The translations under genes and the position numbers were made by a program. A DNA stretch of 64,000 nucleotides from Roseovarius aestuarii (GTDB taxonomy: Bacteria > Pseudomonadota > Alphaproteobacteria > Rhodobacterales > Rhodobacteraceae): NCBI RefSeq assembly GCF_019966515.1, contig NZ_JAIMIB010000004.1, positions 208,320-272,319 on the forward strand, written 5' to 3'. Below are positions 45,964 to 55,357 of this stretch, piece after piece. Positions within the stretch are counted from its first letter, which is position 1; every line of letters starts with the position of its first letter. The notes beneath the pieces are model-generated. The model was not told where the DNA came from, did no database searches, and worked only from the letters and a program-made list of their open reading frames with translations.

Positions 45964-46996
45964 AAGTTTCCTGGTTTTGCGATCGCCTGTTCAAGTCCGT
46001 TTCTGCGATATTTTATGGTCAACATGCGGTGGCCGATTACCGCCTTCGGGAAAGCACTTTTTAACTGTCATCGTCCGTGACGAGGAACGGTCGCAGGCCC
46101 GCATCTGCTGTCAATTCAACGTGCTTGATCGACACATGTTAGCGGCCTGCGTCAATTTTACTAATCCAGATTGTAACTGGTCTTTGCTTATCGGCTGCCT
46201 ACGCCAACATATCAAAAGCAAACGATGTTTGGCGTCATCTGCCTGCGGGCCAATCCGCGGCCTTGTTCTCATCAAAGTACTAATGATGAAACTTAGCTGT
46301 GCAGCGCTGGTTGTCTCGAGGTGCGTCCTATTTGCTAAGTTCGTGCAGGCTTCGGGTTTTGCTAGTGCGAGAACGATTACCGTTCTTAGTTGGTGAACTG
46401 GTACCCTGGCCAGAATGCATCATGGCCCTGTCCGCAACCATACGGCGATCAATGGTGCCTACAACAATCGGTTGTCGTGTGCGATGGCATAGACCAGCCA
46501 ACAACACGGCGGGAGTGTGGATCGCCCACGACGCAGATATCACCAGCTACCATGAGCTCTGATCTGGATGATGTCTGTTGTCCAGAACTGACTAGGCACA
46601 GATGCTTGACACCGCTGCAGCAGTCGGGACGGCGTTTATATCCGACCTGAGCAGTGGCCTCGGCTGCAGTCTTTAGACGAGCTACTCTGTTCTCCACCTG
46701 GAGAACAATGTTACCTATCTAAAAAGCGGCTCGAGAAAATCCTCATCCATTCGTGCTGCAAATGCGTGCTTATGCCCAGACGTCGGGCAACCTTCCGAAC
46801 CGGATGTCCACATGGCGTGATCTGATGCGCTGTATCATGCTAGAAATCGTCGCCGTCGTTGCCTGTCCTATCTCGTTCTCGTCGCTGCACAACCACAGGC
46901 CAAGCGTTTATCAGCCTAAGGGCCGTCACTTTTTGGTTTTGGAGCCTCCGGAAGTCCTAGAACGGTTCACTGACGTCAAACGCGGTGACTTTCTTA
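45964..46996. other. Gene-free stretch between fliP and flgI
   Basis: About 1 kb between converging fliP and flgI. The middle is the IS3-family remnant (46255-46870). I see no intact gene in the rest, 45964-46254 and 46871-46996. Base composition is less GC-rich than the flanks. Confidence 0.7.
46255..46870 (-). pseudogene. Decayed IS3-family element (orfA/orfB remnants)
   Basis: On the minus strand, positions 46809-46735 encode GHPVRKVARRLGISTHLQHEWM, an orfA helix-turn-helix. Next, about 46700-46610 encodes ENRVARLKTAAEATAQVGYKRRP, the orfB block typical of IS3 members with 'QVGYRRRP'. Then follow HSRRVVGWSMPSHTTTD and, in another frame, RRMVADRAMMHSGQGTSSP, both pieces of the DDE catalytic region. 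DNA similar to the next part of orfB continues to about 46255. Stops, frameshifts and a large internal deletion make it inactive. Ends and target duplication are not visible. Confidence 0.75.
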
Positions 46997-48109
46997 TCAC
47001 CTTACGACGAATTCTGCGTGAAGTGCCCCAGCTGCTTTTATGCTTTTCAAGATATCGATCATGTCGCGTGGTGAGACACCGAGGGCGTTCAGCCCCGCAA
47101 TCACTTCGGACAATGAAGTGCCTGGCGCGACTTCAGCGAGGCCGAGTCCCGGCTCCTCTTCAAGTGCTGCGTTCGTGCGCGGAACGATAACGGTCTCCCC
47201 TTCCGCGAATGGATTTGGTTGAACGACCAGTGGTGTTTCTTCGACGCGAAGCGTTAGGTTGCCTTGAGATACAGCGACCCTGGAGATACGTACATCTTCG
47301 CCCATTACGATAGTGCCCGAACGCTGATCTACCACAACGCGTGCCTTCCGTTCGGGTTCAACAAGTATATTTTCGATTCGCCCAAGAGCGTGCGCGGGTG
47401 AACGTGCCTGTGTGCTAACAACATCCAACCGCACAGTGCCAGAATCGAGCATTACCGCTACTGAACGGCCGTAGGACGCGTTGATTGCCGCCTCAATCCG
47501 TGCGGCAGTCGTGAAATCTGGCTCACGGAGAGCCAGACGCATCGTATCGAGTGTTGCGAAATCGAAATCAATTTCACGTTCAACACGCGCGCCAGCCGGA
47601 ATGATGCCCGAGGTCGGTACGCCTTGGGTAACTGCGGCGGCCTCACCTTCTACTGTTGCGCCGCCGGCGATGATCGTACCCTGCGCTACGGCATATATCT
47701 GGCCGTCGGCAGCGTTTAGTGGTGTCATAATCAATGTACCGCCAAGGAGGCTTTTTGCGTCGCCGATTGCAGAAACGGTCACATCGATCTGACCGCCGGC
47801 ACGGGAAAATGGCGGCAGGCTTGCGGTCACGAAAACCGCGGCCACATTCTTCGGTCGGAACTGCTCACCTGTCACATTGACACCGAGACGCTCAAGAATG
47901 TTTGACATGATTTCTTCTGTGAAAGGCGCGTTGCGGATACCGTCGCCAGTGCCGTTCAATCCGACGACCAGACCATAACCGACCAAATCGTTACCTCTTA
48001 CACCGTCGAATTCGACCAGATCCTTGATCCGAATTGGGCCTGCAAGCGCGGGTATGGTAAGAACGATCAGCAGTAGCGCGCTCAGCAAGTTTTGAAAGTA
48101 ATGTTTCAT
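46997..48109 (-). CDS. flgI: FlgI, P-ring protein
   Basis: 370 residues. Signal peptide about 1-23 (MKHYFQNLLSALLLIVLTIPALA). RIKDLVEFDGVRGNDLVGYGLVVGLNGTGDG is the FlgI signature, and the C-terminus LSEVIAGLNALGVSPRDMIDILKSIKAAGALHAEFVV is typical. It forms the periplasmic P ring around the rod. Overlaps flgL by four bases at its start. Confidence 0.97.
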   Translation of the reverse strand: MKHYFQNLLSALLLIVLTIPALAGPIRIKDLVEFDGVRGNDLVGYGLVVGLNGTGDGIRNAPFTEEIMSNILERLGVNVTGEQFRPKNVAAVFVTASLPPFSRAGGQIDVTVSAIGDAKSLLGGTLIMTPLNAADGQIYAVAQGTIIAGGATVEGEAAAVTQGVPTSGIIPAGARVEREIDFDFATLDTMRLALREPDFTTAARIEAAINASYGRSVAVMLDSGTVRLDVVSTQARSPAHALGRIENILVEPERKARVVVDQRSGTIVMGEDVRISRVAVSQGNLTLRVEETPLVVQPNPFAEGETVIVPRTNAALEEEPGLGLAEVAPGTSLSEVIAGLNALGVSPRDMIDILKSIKAAGALHAEFVVR

Positions 48110-49116
48110 GATAAGAAATTCACCAAGCTGAGGCGCGAGGCGCGCGCCGTTAGAGTGTAGAGTGTCTCAAGCTGGAATTGCACATTTTCGAGCTCGGTGG
48201 CGGTTTTGAACTGATCAACGGACACGAGTTCGTTTCTGGCGAATTCCAGGCTACTCATTTCGGAAGATATGCGCGTGCTAGATTGTTCGATCCGTGATTG
48301 CGCGGCGCCCAGGTTCGAGCGAATACCGATCACTTCATCTTGTGAAAAGAGAAGGCGTTGGCCGGATTGATGAGCGAGTTCAATTCGCTCAGCTGGATTA
48401 AGTGTGAGAGACGCATCATCAGCCAGTGCTGCCATAACCGTGTTTTTCATGACATTGCGAAAGGCCGCATCATCGGCGCGAATATCCAAGCTCACCGATT
48501 CGCCCTCGCCCAGTTGGTAAGGCGACAAGAAAGTCGTGCCGCCTTGGTAAATCAGCGTTTCAAATCCTCCGCCGGGCGTGTCGAAGAAAGTGTCGAGTGC
48601 AGTTATCACATCTGACGCCGTGAGAGCGCCCGCCGTGGCGATTCGTACTTCGGTGAGAAGCGCATTTGCGGACACCAGCGGTACCGCTTCGATATCCGTG
48701 CCGCTGAACAATGAACGTCCCGCCATTTCGGTGTTCAGAGAGGAGATTATCGATTCCAGAGCACCTCTGCCTTGTGTCGCGATTGCCGAGACCGGCAAGC
48801 TGCCGGTGGTCGTGCCCAGCAGAATGGCGTTTGCGCCCAGATCGCCTGCGAGCGATTGCACAACATCAAGTGCTTGCTGCATCGCGGCGGTGGCCGTGGC
48901 AGCCTCTGAGGCCGCGTTATCGTAGCTTTCCAGAACCACAAGATCATGTTCGATATCTGATATATAACCAAAATCACCAGAGAGCTGCCGCGTCAAGTCG
49001 GCCGCTTGCCCGCTGGAAAGTTCTTGGGTCAACCGATCTATTTGCAGTTTGAGCTGTGTGTTTTGCTGACGAAGTTTGAAGGTTTGCGCCAGATCACCGA
49101 GCGACTGAAGATTCAT
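48106..49116 (-). CDS. flgL: FlgL, hook-filament junction protein
   Basis: 336 residues. Flagellin-like N-terminal helices (LAQTFKLRQQNTQLKLQIDRLTQELSSGQ) and C-terminal helices (ETLYTLTARASRLSLVNFL) with GRSLFSGTDIEA in the middle identify FlgL. It links FlgK to the filament. The protein is divergent at the N-terminus. Order flgE-flgK-flgL-flgI on the minus strand. Confidence 0.88.
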   Translation of the reverse strand: MNLQSLGDLAQTFKLRQQNTQLKLQIDRLTQELSSGQAADLTRQLSGDFGYISDIEHDLVVLESYDNAASEAATATAAMQQALDVVQSLAGDLGANAILLGTTTGSLPVSAIATQGRGALESIISSLNTEMAGRSLFSGTDIEAVPLVSANALLTEVRIATAGALTASDVITALDTFFDTPGGGFETLIYQGGTTFLSPYQLGEGESVSLDIRADDAAFRNVMKNTVMAALADDASLTLNPAERIELAHQSGQRLLFSQDEVIGIRSNLGAAQSRIEQSSTRISSEMSSLEFARNELVSVDQFKTATELENVQFQLETLYTLTARASRLSLVNFLS

Positions 49117-49119
49117 GGG

Positions 49120-50574
49120 TCAGATCCTTAAAAGTGCTTGCATCATCTCGTCGATCGTCTGGATCATCCGGGCATTTGCGCTGTAGCTTTGTTCGATCAA
49201 GAGTAGTCGCTGCATCTCGGCATCCGAATCTACACCGCCCTGCAGTTCTAATGAGGAAAGCTCGTTGCGACGGGAGGCCGCGAAACTGATGTCCTGATCG
49301 AGGGTCAGACGGGTTTGGCCAGTACGTGAGACAAAGCTCGCAGCATGTCCGGACAGAGAGCGGGAAACCGCCCCCAGATTACCTGAGTTAAGAGTGCTGT
49401 TCTGGCTGAGTACTTGTTGCAACTGTTGTAATAGCGTGCCATCGCCCGCCGGTCCGGGTGCTACAGCGCCCAAGCCGTCGCGTAATCGCCAATAAGCACC
49501 GCCGCTATTTGGATCAACTGCAGCGTTGACGGCAATGCGCCCCGCAATTCCCACCTCATTCAGAGGATCGAAAACCAGACCTCCATCGGTAAAGAGGCCG
49601 GGATCGCCAGGCGCGCGTGTTGCATCCAGACCTGCTGCCTGAAACCGCTCAATAAGATCGCGCGCAAGTGCATCGGCCTGGGTATTGGCGTCGACGCCCA
49701 GATCATCGCGAATTTCGAACAGAGCTGCCAGCTTGCCGCCTGAAATCGGGCTGTTACTACCGGAAGGTGTCACGCTGACACCGTTGATGGTCAGGCCTGA
49801 AACCAGAGAAGCGGTGAGCGTCATATGCGGAGCCACAACATTGGACGGCGTGAAATCAAGGGTCGCCGCGGTGCCGTCGAGCAGGATAGCGCCGCCGGGT
49901 GTGAAGAGCGCAACACTTCCATTCTCACGAGGAACTTGCCGTACCGGCACATATTCGGAGAGCTGATCGATTGCTAACTGTCGCTGATCCTGAAGTGCGG
50001 CGATCGAGTGCCCGCCTTCATTGCTTGCGGTGATCTGAACATTCAGTGTTCGAATGCGGGTCAGCGTTGAATTAACGACATCAACTGCCTGGTCGATATC
50101 GCTATCGGCGTTGGTTCGCCGTGTCTGAATTTCACCCGAGATATCGTTCAGCGTTGCGGCCAATTCTTCCGCGCTTTGCACGGCAGCCTGTAAGAATGAA
50201 TCAGCGTCGGGCCGGTTGGCGGCCGAAATCAGGCTGGCGTCGAAGGCTGCAATGCGTGCGGACAGCGAGGCGCCTTCACCTGGTGTGCCGACAACCCTCT
50301 CTAACTGTTCGATAAAAGACGCGCGGGTATCCGCATAGGCCAGTTCGCTGTCCGCCAGTCGCCTGTCGCTTAAGACTGCCTGGTCGACATGGCGTGTAAT
50401 CCCGACGATTGAAACGCCGCCTCGTGCGCCGGCGGTTTGCGACGCTAATTCCAAGGCGCGAACCCCATAACCGGGGGTAAGCACATTTGCCAGATTGGAT
50501 GAGACTACTCCAGCGGCGACGGCGCTGGCGTTGAGCCCGCTCACCGCATTGGACAGGGCACCTGAGATACTCAT
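49120..50574 (-). CDS. flgK: FlgK, hook-filament junction protein
   Basis: 484 residues. Starts with SISGALSNAVSGLNASAVAAGVVSSNLANVLTPGYG, the hook-associated family signature. The C-terminus ELSSLELQGGVDSDAEMQRLLLIEQSYSANARMIQTIDEMM is diagnostic of FlgK. Three bases separate it from flgL. The FlgN-like protein at 22752 is its likely chaperone. Confidence 0.94.
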   Translation of the reverse strand: MSISGALSNAVSGLNASAVAAGVVSSNLANVLTPGYGVRALELASQTAGARGGVSIVGITRHVDQAVLSDRRLADSELAYADTRASFIEQLERVVGTPGEGASLSARIAAFDASLISAANRPDADSFLQAAVQSAEELAATLNDISGEIQTRRTNADSDIDQAVDVVNSTLTRIRTLNVQITASNEGGHSIAALQDQRQLAIDQLSEYVPVRQVPRENGSVALFTPGGAILLDGTAATLDFTPSNVVAPHMTLTASLVSGLTINGVSVTPSGSNSPISGGKLAALFEIRDDLGVDANTQADALARDLIERFQAAGLDATRAPGDPGLFTDGGLVFDPLNEVGIAGRIAVNAAVDPNSGGAYWRLRDGLGAVAPGPAGDGTLLQQLQQVLSQNSTLNSGNLGAVSRSLSGHAASFVSRTGQTRLTLDQDISFAASRRNELSSLELQGGVDSDAEMQRLLLIEQSYSANARMIQTIDEMMQALLRI

Positions 50575-50626
50575 GATCGAACCTCTTGTTTACAAATAGG
50601 CAGAGCTACGGCGAAAGGGCTGAATA

Positions 50627-51922
50627 TCAGCGTTTGATATTCGTGGTTTCCTGCAGCATTTCATCAACGGTCTGGATGACTTTCGCGTTGGATGAATAGG
50701 CCCGCTGAGTCTGGATCATATCCGTTAGTTCGCCCGCGACATCCGTCGCAGATTCTTCCCGGGCGAAAGCAACGATATCACCGGTAGGGCCGTCGCCGGC
50801 ATTCCAGAGGAAGAATGTACCGCTGTCTGGTGACGGAAGATAGGTCTGCTGATCTAGGGCGACCATGCCATTGGGGTTAGGCAGATCCACCAGCGGAACC
50901 TGGTAAATGACCCTGGTTACGCCAGTGTCAAATGATGCACGGACAAAACCGTTTTCATCGACCTGCGCTGATGTCATGTTGCCGACCGGCGAGCCGTCCT
51001 TGGAAATAGAGAGCGGTGCGAAACTGTCGGAAAGTTGCGTCAGACCATTGGTTGCGCCAAGTTGCCCGATATTGATTTCCATTGGTCCGCCGGCGACGTT
51101 GACAATAACCGATCCCGTAACCGGGTCATATGCGCCGCCTGATACTGTTGCGACGCTCAGCAATGTGCCACCGGCTGTACGCGAATTGTCAAATGTGAGA
51201 GTGTATTCGCCGATGACGGCGCCTCCTTGGGCGGAATCTGTCAGCGTCATCGTCCATTCATTTGAAGAGCCGGTTGCTGGAACGGTCGGTGCGAAGTCTA
51301 CCGACACACTTTCGGATTTGCCGAGGTTATCGAAGTATTCGACTGAAAGAAGTTGCGATGTACCCGAGGCACCCGCGTCAGTTTCTGTCGCCGGAAGATT
51401 GACGCCAAGACTTATTTGGGTTGTGGGTTCGCCGGTCAATTGGTTGACGTTGATCTGAACCGGTTCCAGCCCATCGCTTGTATCGCGCGGAAATGACGGG
51501 ATGGAGCCGTCAGGAAGTGCTGGCCAACCCAGCAATATCAAGCCTGATTCCGTGACCAGCCGCCCCGCAGCATCCGTGCGGAAAGAGCCGGTCGTCGTCA
51601 ACTGCATCTGCGTGTTTCCGGCGTCGACCTGACTGGCGCGTGCCACGGGTAACATGCCGCGCCCGCGGACTGCCAGATCGGTCGGGTTTGATGTAGATAC
51701 CAGAGAGCCGCGCTCATCTATCAACCGATGCGTTGTCGATCGTACACCGCCTGCAGAGTAACTGCCGCCATTTGATGAAATGACCAGCGATTGGAAATCT
51801 GCTTCGACTCGTTTGTAGCCATAAGTGGCCGAGTTTGAGATATTGTCAGATATGGCCGCAAGTCGTGTTGCATTCGCGCCAAGGCCCGCCACACCGGCAT
51901 TCAAGGAAGAGGAAATTGTCAT
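50627..51922 (-). CDS. flgE: FlgE, hook protein
   Basis: 431 residues from MTISSSLNAGVAGL. The N-terminal ATRLAAISDNISNSATYGYKRVEADF, FlgE-type central beta domains and C-terminal ELTDMIQTQRAYSSNAKVIQTVDEML are clear. It polymerises into the hook under FlgD and FliK. I chose the ATG at 51922 with AAAGGCG upstream, not the extension to 51946. First gene of the flgE-flgK-flgL-flgI operon. Confidence 0.94.
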   Translation of the reverse strand: MTISSSLNAGVAGLGANATRLAAISDNISNSATYGYKRVEADFQSLVISSNGGSYSAGGVRSTTHRLIDERGSLVSTSNPTDLAVRGRGMLPVARASQVDAGNTQMQLTTTGSFRTDAAGRLVTESGLILLGWPALPDGSIPSFPRDTSDGLEPVQINVNQLTGEPTTQISLGVNLPATETDAGASGTSQLLSVEYFDNLGKSESVSVDFAPTVPATGSSNEWTMTLTDSAQGGAVIGEYTLTFDNSRTAGGTLLSVATVSGGAYDPVTGSVIVNVAGGPMEINIGQLGATNGLTQLSDSFAPLSISKDGSPVGNMTSAQVDENGFVRASFDTGVTRVIYQVPLVDLPNPNGMVALDQQTYLPSPDSGTFFLWNAGDGPTGDIVAFAREESATDVAGELTDMIQTQRAYSSNAKVIQTVDEMLQETTNIKR

Positions 51923-51979
51923 GGCTACGCCTTTCTGCTGCACCAAATAATACTCAGGAGCAGGTGTAGCTATGTTCGC

Positions 51980-51994
51980 TTAACAGCGCGCTAA
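51980..51994 (-). promoter_or_regulatory. CtrA-like box upstream of flgE
   Basis: Read on the minus strand: TTAG, seven bases (CGCGCTG), TTAA. One mismatch from TTAA-N7-TTAA. It lies 58 bases upstream of the flgE ATG, between motB and flgE, so flgE-flgK-flgL-flgI probably has its own promoter. Confidence 0.5.
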
Positions 51995-52018
51995 CATATA
52001 AAATGCGCGCTATTTCCA

Positions 52019-52873
52019 TCATTTATCAGACCTGAGGAAAATCACCTCGATACGATTGTTTCGAATTGCCATCGGATTTGTAACTGCCAGCTCGCGATCT
52101 GCATGGCCTGTGACACGGCGCATTTGCGTTGCCGGGATTCCGGAAGCTTGTAACAGCAGGCGCATCTGGTTGGCGCGGGCGCTTGAAAGATCCCATACAG
52201 GATTTGTAACCAGGGTGATCGCTTCGGATCGTGTGTGACCTTCAACCGCGACTTCGTTCTTGATGAGCTGGCCAACGGACCCAATAAGGACCGCAAGCTC
52301 TGACATGAGTGCTGTAGGAGCATCGCTGCCGGTTTCGAACAGTTGTGCGTTTTCTAGATCGAAAAGTTCGACAACCAACCCTTCGTCGGTAACGCGTGTT
52401 ACGATGTGACGGCGCAACGCTTCTGAGACAGTGCTTTCACCCGACCGACCAGTCAGCGCGTCTTCGATGTCTCGCAGGGCGGCCTCTTCTTGCGCTTTGT
52501 CTGCAGCGTCACTTCCATCATCGGAAACGCCCATTTCCCCTCTGGCCTGCCGACCTTCGGTCGGGTGTTGCTGACTTGCTCCGATACCGGATTGCTGCAA
52601 GGTATTTTCGGAGAAAACACTTTCTCCGCCGAATTCACCATCACCACCGCCCGAAACCTTGTTAATAGGGATCGTGGGGCTGAAATAGTCAGCAACACCT
52701 TTGCGTTGTTTTTCCGTCGTCGCGTTCAGCAGCCACATCAATAGGAAAAAGGCCATCATCGCCGTAACGAAGTCGGCATATGCAACTTTCCAGGCACCCC
52801 CATGATGCCCGTCGCCACCGACGACCTTTTTCTTCTTGATGATGACTGGCGCCGCATTTGATTGCGCGCTCAT
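52019..52873 (-). CDS. motB: MotB, stator subunit with peptidoglycan-binding domain
   Basis: 284 residues. After a basic N-terminus, the single membrane helix carries the proton-binding Asp34 in AYADFVTAMMAFFLLMWLL. The C-terminal OmpA-like domain (about 170-282) has AVEGHTRSEA and RANQMRLLLQASGI, which bind the cell wall. I prefer the ATG at 52873, with AGGTGG upstream, over the GTG at 52882. It anchors MotA. Confidence 0.95.
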   Translation of the reverse strand: MSAQSNAAPVIIKKKKVVGGDGHHGGAWKVAYADFVTAMMAFFLLMWLLNATTEKQRKGVADYFSPTIPINKVSGGGDGEFGGESVFSENTLQQSGIGASQQHPTEGRQARGEMGVSDDGSDAADKAQEEAALRDIEDALTGRSGESTVSEALRRHIVTRVTDEGLVVELFDLENAQLFETGSDAPTALMSELAVLIGSVGQLIKNEVAVEGHTRSEAITLVTNPVWDLSSARANQMRLLLQASGIPATQMRRVTGHADRELAVTNPMAIRNNRIEVIFLRSDK

Positions 52874-52919
52874 TTCCACCACCTTTTCTCACCCGGTCCA
52901 AGGGTTATCAGGTCAGGAG

Positions 52920-52934
52920 TTACAACGGGCTTAA
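52920..52934 (-). promoter_or_regulatory. CtrA-like box upstream of motB
   Basis: Minus strand reading TTAA-N7-GTAA (plus strand TTAC at 52920-52923, TTAA at 52931-52934). One mismatch from consensus and 47 bases upstream of the motB ATG. Confidence 0.4.
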
Positions 52935-53105
52935 CGATATCTCTTGCCGGGATTCAACGTTAATGCCGGGTAAATACGGGCATCCAAAATTGCCCTGGCT
53001 TCGGCGTCTTTCAGGCCCAGGCGACGATGGAAGATCAAGTGATGCTTGACAGAATCACACCAGCGGCGCAGCGTGACGTGAGTGAGTTAAAGGAAGATCT
53101 TAACC

Positions 53106-53171
53106 ATGACTGCCAAGGTCAAAGATCATCGGGACGGGCGTCGCGCCAAAGGTTTTGCCCTGGTCGTCTAA
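53106..53171 (+). CDS. Possible 21-residue basic leader peptide
   Basis: ATG at 53106, stop TAA at 53169-53171, with AAAGGAAG about ten bases upstream. The product MTAKVKDHRDGRRAKGFALVV is strongly basic. It could be a leader peptide of the hydantoinase operon, the 5' scrap of a lost gene, or chance. A longer open frame (53027-53260) overlaps it and ends right at the HyuA start; it resembles nothing I know. Confidence 0.25.
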   Translation: MTAKVKDHRDGRRAKGFALVV

Positions 53172-53260
53172 CGGGTCGGACAGACGATCATGCGCTGATA
53201 ACGCGTGCCCTTTCTACTCCTAGTGCCGCAGACGCACTTGATTTACCCGGAATTTTTTGA

Positions 53261-55357
53261 ATGGCAGACAGGCCTCAATTGCGCATTGCCGTCGATATCG
53301 GTGGCACCTTTACCGACACCGTACTGATGAGCGCGTCGTGCGATGTGCTCGCAACCTGCAAAACACCGACCACGCTAAGCAATCCAACACTTGGGGCGCT
53401 GGAGGGGGTCGAACATGCCCTGGGCGCCGCGGATGCATCCTTTGCTCAGATCGCCGGTTTCATTCATGGCACCACACTTGCAACCAATGCCCTGATCGAG
53501 AAGCAAGGTGCACGTGTCGCCACAATCACCAATGACGGGTTTCGGGATATTCTGGAAATCGCCAATGAGCGGCGCTACAGCCAATATGATATTAATATCG
53601 AGAAACCCGATCTGATCGTGCCGCGCTCGCGAGCCTTTACTATACGTGGGCGTATGGATGCGCAAGGTGTTGAACTTGCACCGCTTGATCATGATGCCAT
53701 TCCTCAGCTGGCCGAGGCGCTGCGCGCCTGCAATGCCGAGGCTGTGGCAATCTGTCTGTTACATTCATACGCCAATGCAGCACACGAAGAACAACTGCGT
53801 GACCAGCTTGCCATCGCCTTGCCGGATGTGTCGATCTCGATCTCGGCGCAGGTCAGCCCGGAAGCGCGCGAGTTCGACCGGCTCTGCACCACTATTGCCA
53901 ACGCCTATATTCAACCGCTGATGGCGCGGTATCTGTCTGATTTCGCAGATCGGTTCAAAACCTGCGGGCTTGATTGCCCGGTATTGATGATGACGGCGGG
54001 GGGCGGCATGACCACATTAGAGACCGCCGCGCAATTGCCCATACGATTGGTGGAATCCGGCCCGGCCGGCGGGGCCGTGCTGGCCGCGCGGATCGCACAA
54101 TCGCTGGCGTTGCCCGAGGTTCTGTCGTTTGACATGGGGGGCACTACTGCCAAGCTGTGCCTGATTGACGGCTACCAACCTCAAAGCGCCCGCCGGTTCG
54201 AAATCGCACGCGCTGAACGTTTCATCAAAGGGTCTGGGATGCCGGTGCGTATCCCGGTTCTCGAGATGATCGAGATTGGCGCCGGTGGTGGATCCATCGC
54301 CAATGTCGACCGTCTGGGCCGGTTGCAGATCGGGCCGCAAAGCGCCGGAAGTGAACCGGGGCCTGCCGCTTTCGGAAAGGGCGGAGCTGATGCGACCGTG
54401 ACCGACGCCGATGTCATCCAGGGCTTGATCGAACCTGCCAGGTTTGCGGAAGGCAGGCTTGCCATTGACATGGGCGCGGCCAACAGGGCGATAGAGCAAA
54501 CCGTGGGTGCCGCGCTTGAGTTGAACAACGATGCTGCGGCGTTGGGTATTTCTGAGATCGTTGATGAAAGCATGGCAAGTGCGGCTCGCATGCATGCGGT
54601 CGAGTCGGGCAAGGATCTTGGATCCCGCACCATCATCGCCTTCGGCGGCAACGGCCCGCTACATGCCACGCGGGTTGCCCGGCGTGCAGGCGTTAACCGC
54701 ATCGTTGTGCCGCGTGATCCTGGGGTCGGCTCGGCAGTTGGATTTCTGCATGCACCTGTCTCATTCGAGATCGTGCGCAGCCGGTACGAAAGGCTGGAAA
54801 CCCTGGATATGGCATGTCTGAACCAGTTCTTCGACGCGATGATATCCGAGGCGACCAGCGTTGTCCGCGCTGGTAGCCCGATGGGTGATCTGACCTGCAG
54901 CCGAAGCGCGTATATGCGCTATCACGGGCAAGGGCATGAAATCGAGATTGCCTTGCCCGACAGGCATCTTGAAGAAAAAGACGCAGAATTTCTGCGTGCA
55001 GCGTTCGAGACAGAATATGCACGGCAATTCAGCCGCGCGGTCCCCGGGATGGTGATCGAAATTCTGAACTGGTCAGTCCGTCTGGCGAGCCATGTCTCCG
55101 AGCCGACCAGCCTCGCAGCGCCTAATCGGACAGGCACAGTCGAGCCGAAACGCCGTCAGAGCATTCTGTGTGAAGTCACGGGCGTTCGCCGGGATGCAGA
55201 TGTCTATGACCGCGCGGCTTTGACGCCTGGGGATCATCTTTCTGGTCCGGCCCTGATCACCGAGCCACAGACGACCACCTATGTCAGCGCAGATTTTATC
55301 GCCGAGGTTGATGGCGATGCGAATATCGTTCTCACACGCATTGAGGGTCTCTCATGA
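53261..55357 (+). CDS. HyuA, hydantoinase/oxoprolinase A subunit
   Basis: 698 residues. The N-terminal actin-like ATP site DIGGTFTD is at 12-19, with FIHGTTLATNALIEKQGARVA and SFDMGGTTAKLCLIDG later, all typical of the N-methylhydantoinase A/5-oxoprolinase alpha family. Such enzymes hydrolyse cyclic amides, or carboxylate ketones, using ATP. It overlaps HyuB by four bases. The first gene of a seven-gene operon; the true substrate is unknown. Confidence 0.92.
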   Translation: MADRPQLRIAVDIGGTFTDTVLMSASCDVLATCKTPTTLSNPTLGALEGVEHALGAADASFAQIAGFIHGTTLATNALIEKQGARVATITNDGFRDILEIANERRYSQYDINIEKPDLIVPRSRAFTIRGRMDAQGVELAPLDHDAIPQLAEALRACNAEAVAICLLHSYANAAHEEQLRDQLAIALPDVSISISAQVSPEAREFDRLCTTIANAYIQPLMARYLSDFADRFKTCGLDCPVLMMTAGGGMTTLETAAQLPIRLVESGPAGGAVLAARIAQSLALPEVLSFDMGGTTAKLCLIDGYQPQSARRFEIARAERFIKGSGMPVRIPVLEMIEIGAGGGSIANVDRLGRLQIGPQSAGSEPGPAAFGKGGADATVTDADVIQGLIEPARFAEGRLAIDMGAANRAIEQTVGAALELNNDAAALGISEIVDESMASAARMHAVESGKDLGSRTIIAFGGNGPLHATRVARRAGVNRIVVPRDPGVGSAVGFLHAPVSFEIVRSRYERLETLDMACLNQFFDAMISEATSVVRAGSPMGDLTCSRSAYMRYHGQGHEIEIALPDRHLEEKDAEFLRAAFETEYARQFSRAVPGMVIEILNWSVRLASHVSEPTSLAAPNRTGTVEPKRRQSILCEVTGVRRDADVYDRAALTPGDHLSGPALITEPQTTTYVSADFIAEVDGDANIVLTRIEGLS

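Larger units (their letters stand above)
52874..53260. other. Intergenic region between motB and the hydantoinase operon
   Basis: 387 bases holding the motB promoter region on the left. TTGACA at 53046-53051 is a -35 candidate for the rightward operon but has no good -10 at the expected distance. A 21-codon ORF at 53106-53171 is the only item with a ribosome site. No regulator gene or terminator is evident. Confidence 0.5.

Noticed and set aside
46299..46562. Plus-strand open frame between fliP and flgI
   Set aside because: It has no ribosome site or family likeness, and the opposite strand of the same DNA encodes recognisable transposase fragments.
53027..53260. 77-codon open frame ending at the HyuA start
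   Set aside because: No ribosome site and low-complexity Arg-rich sequence; kept only as a remark under the small ORF.
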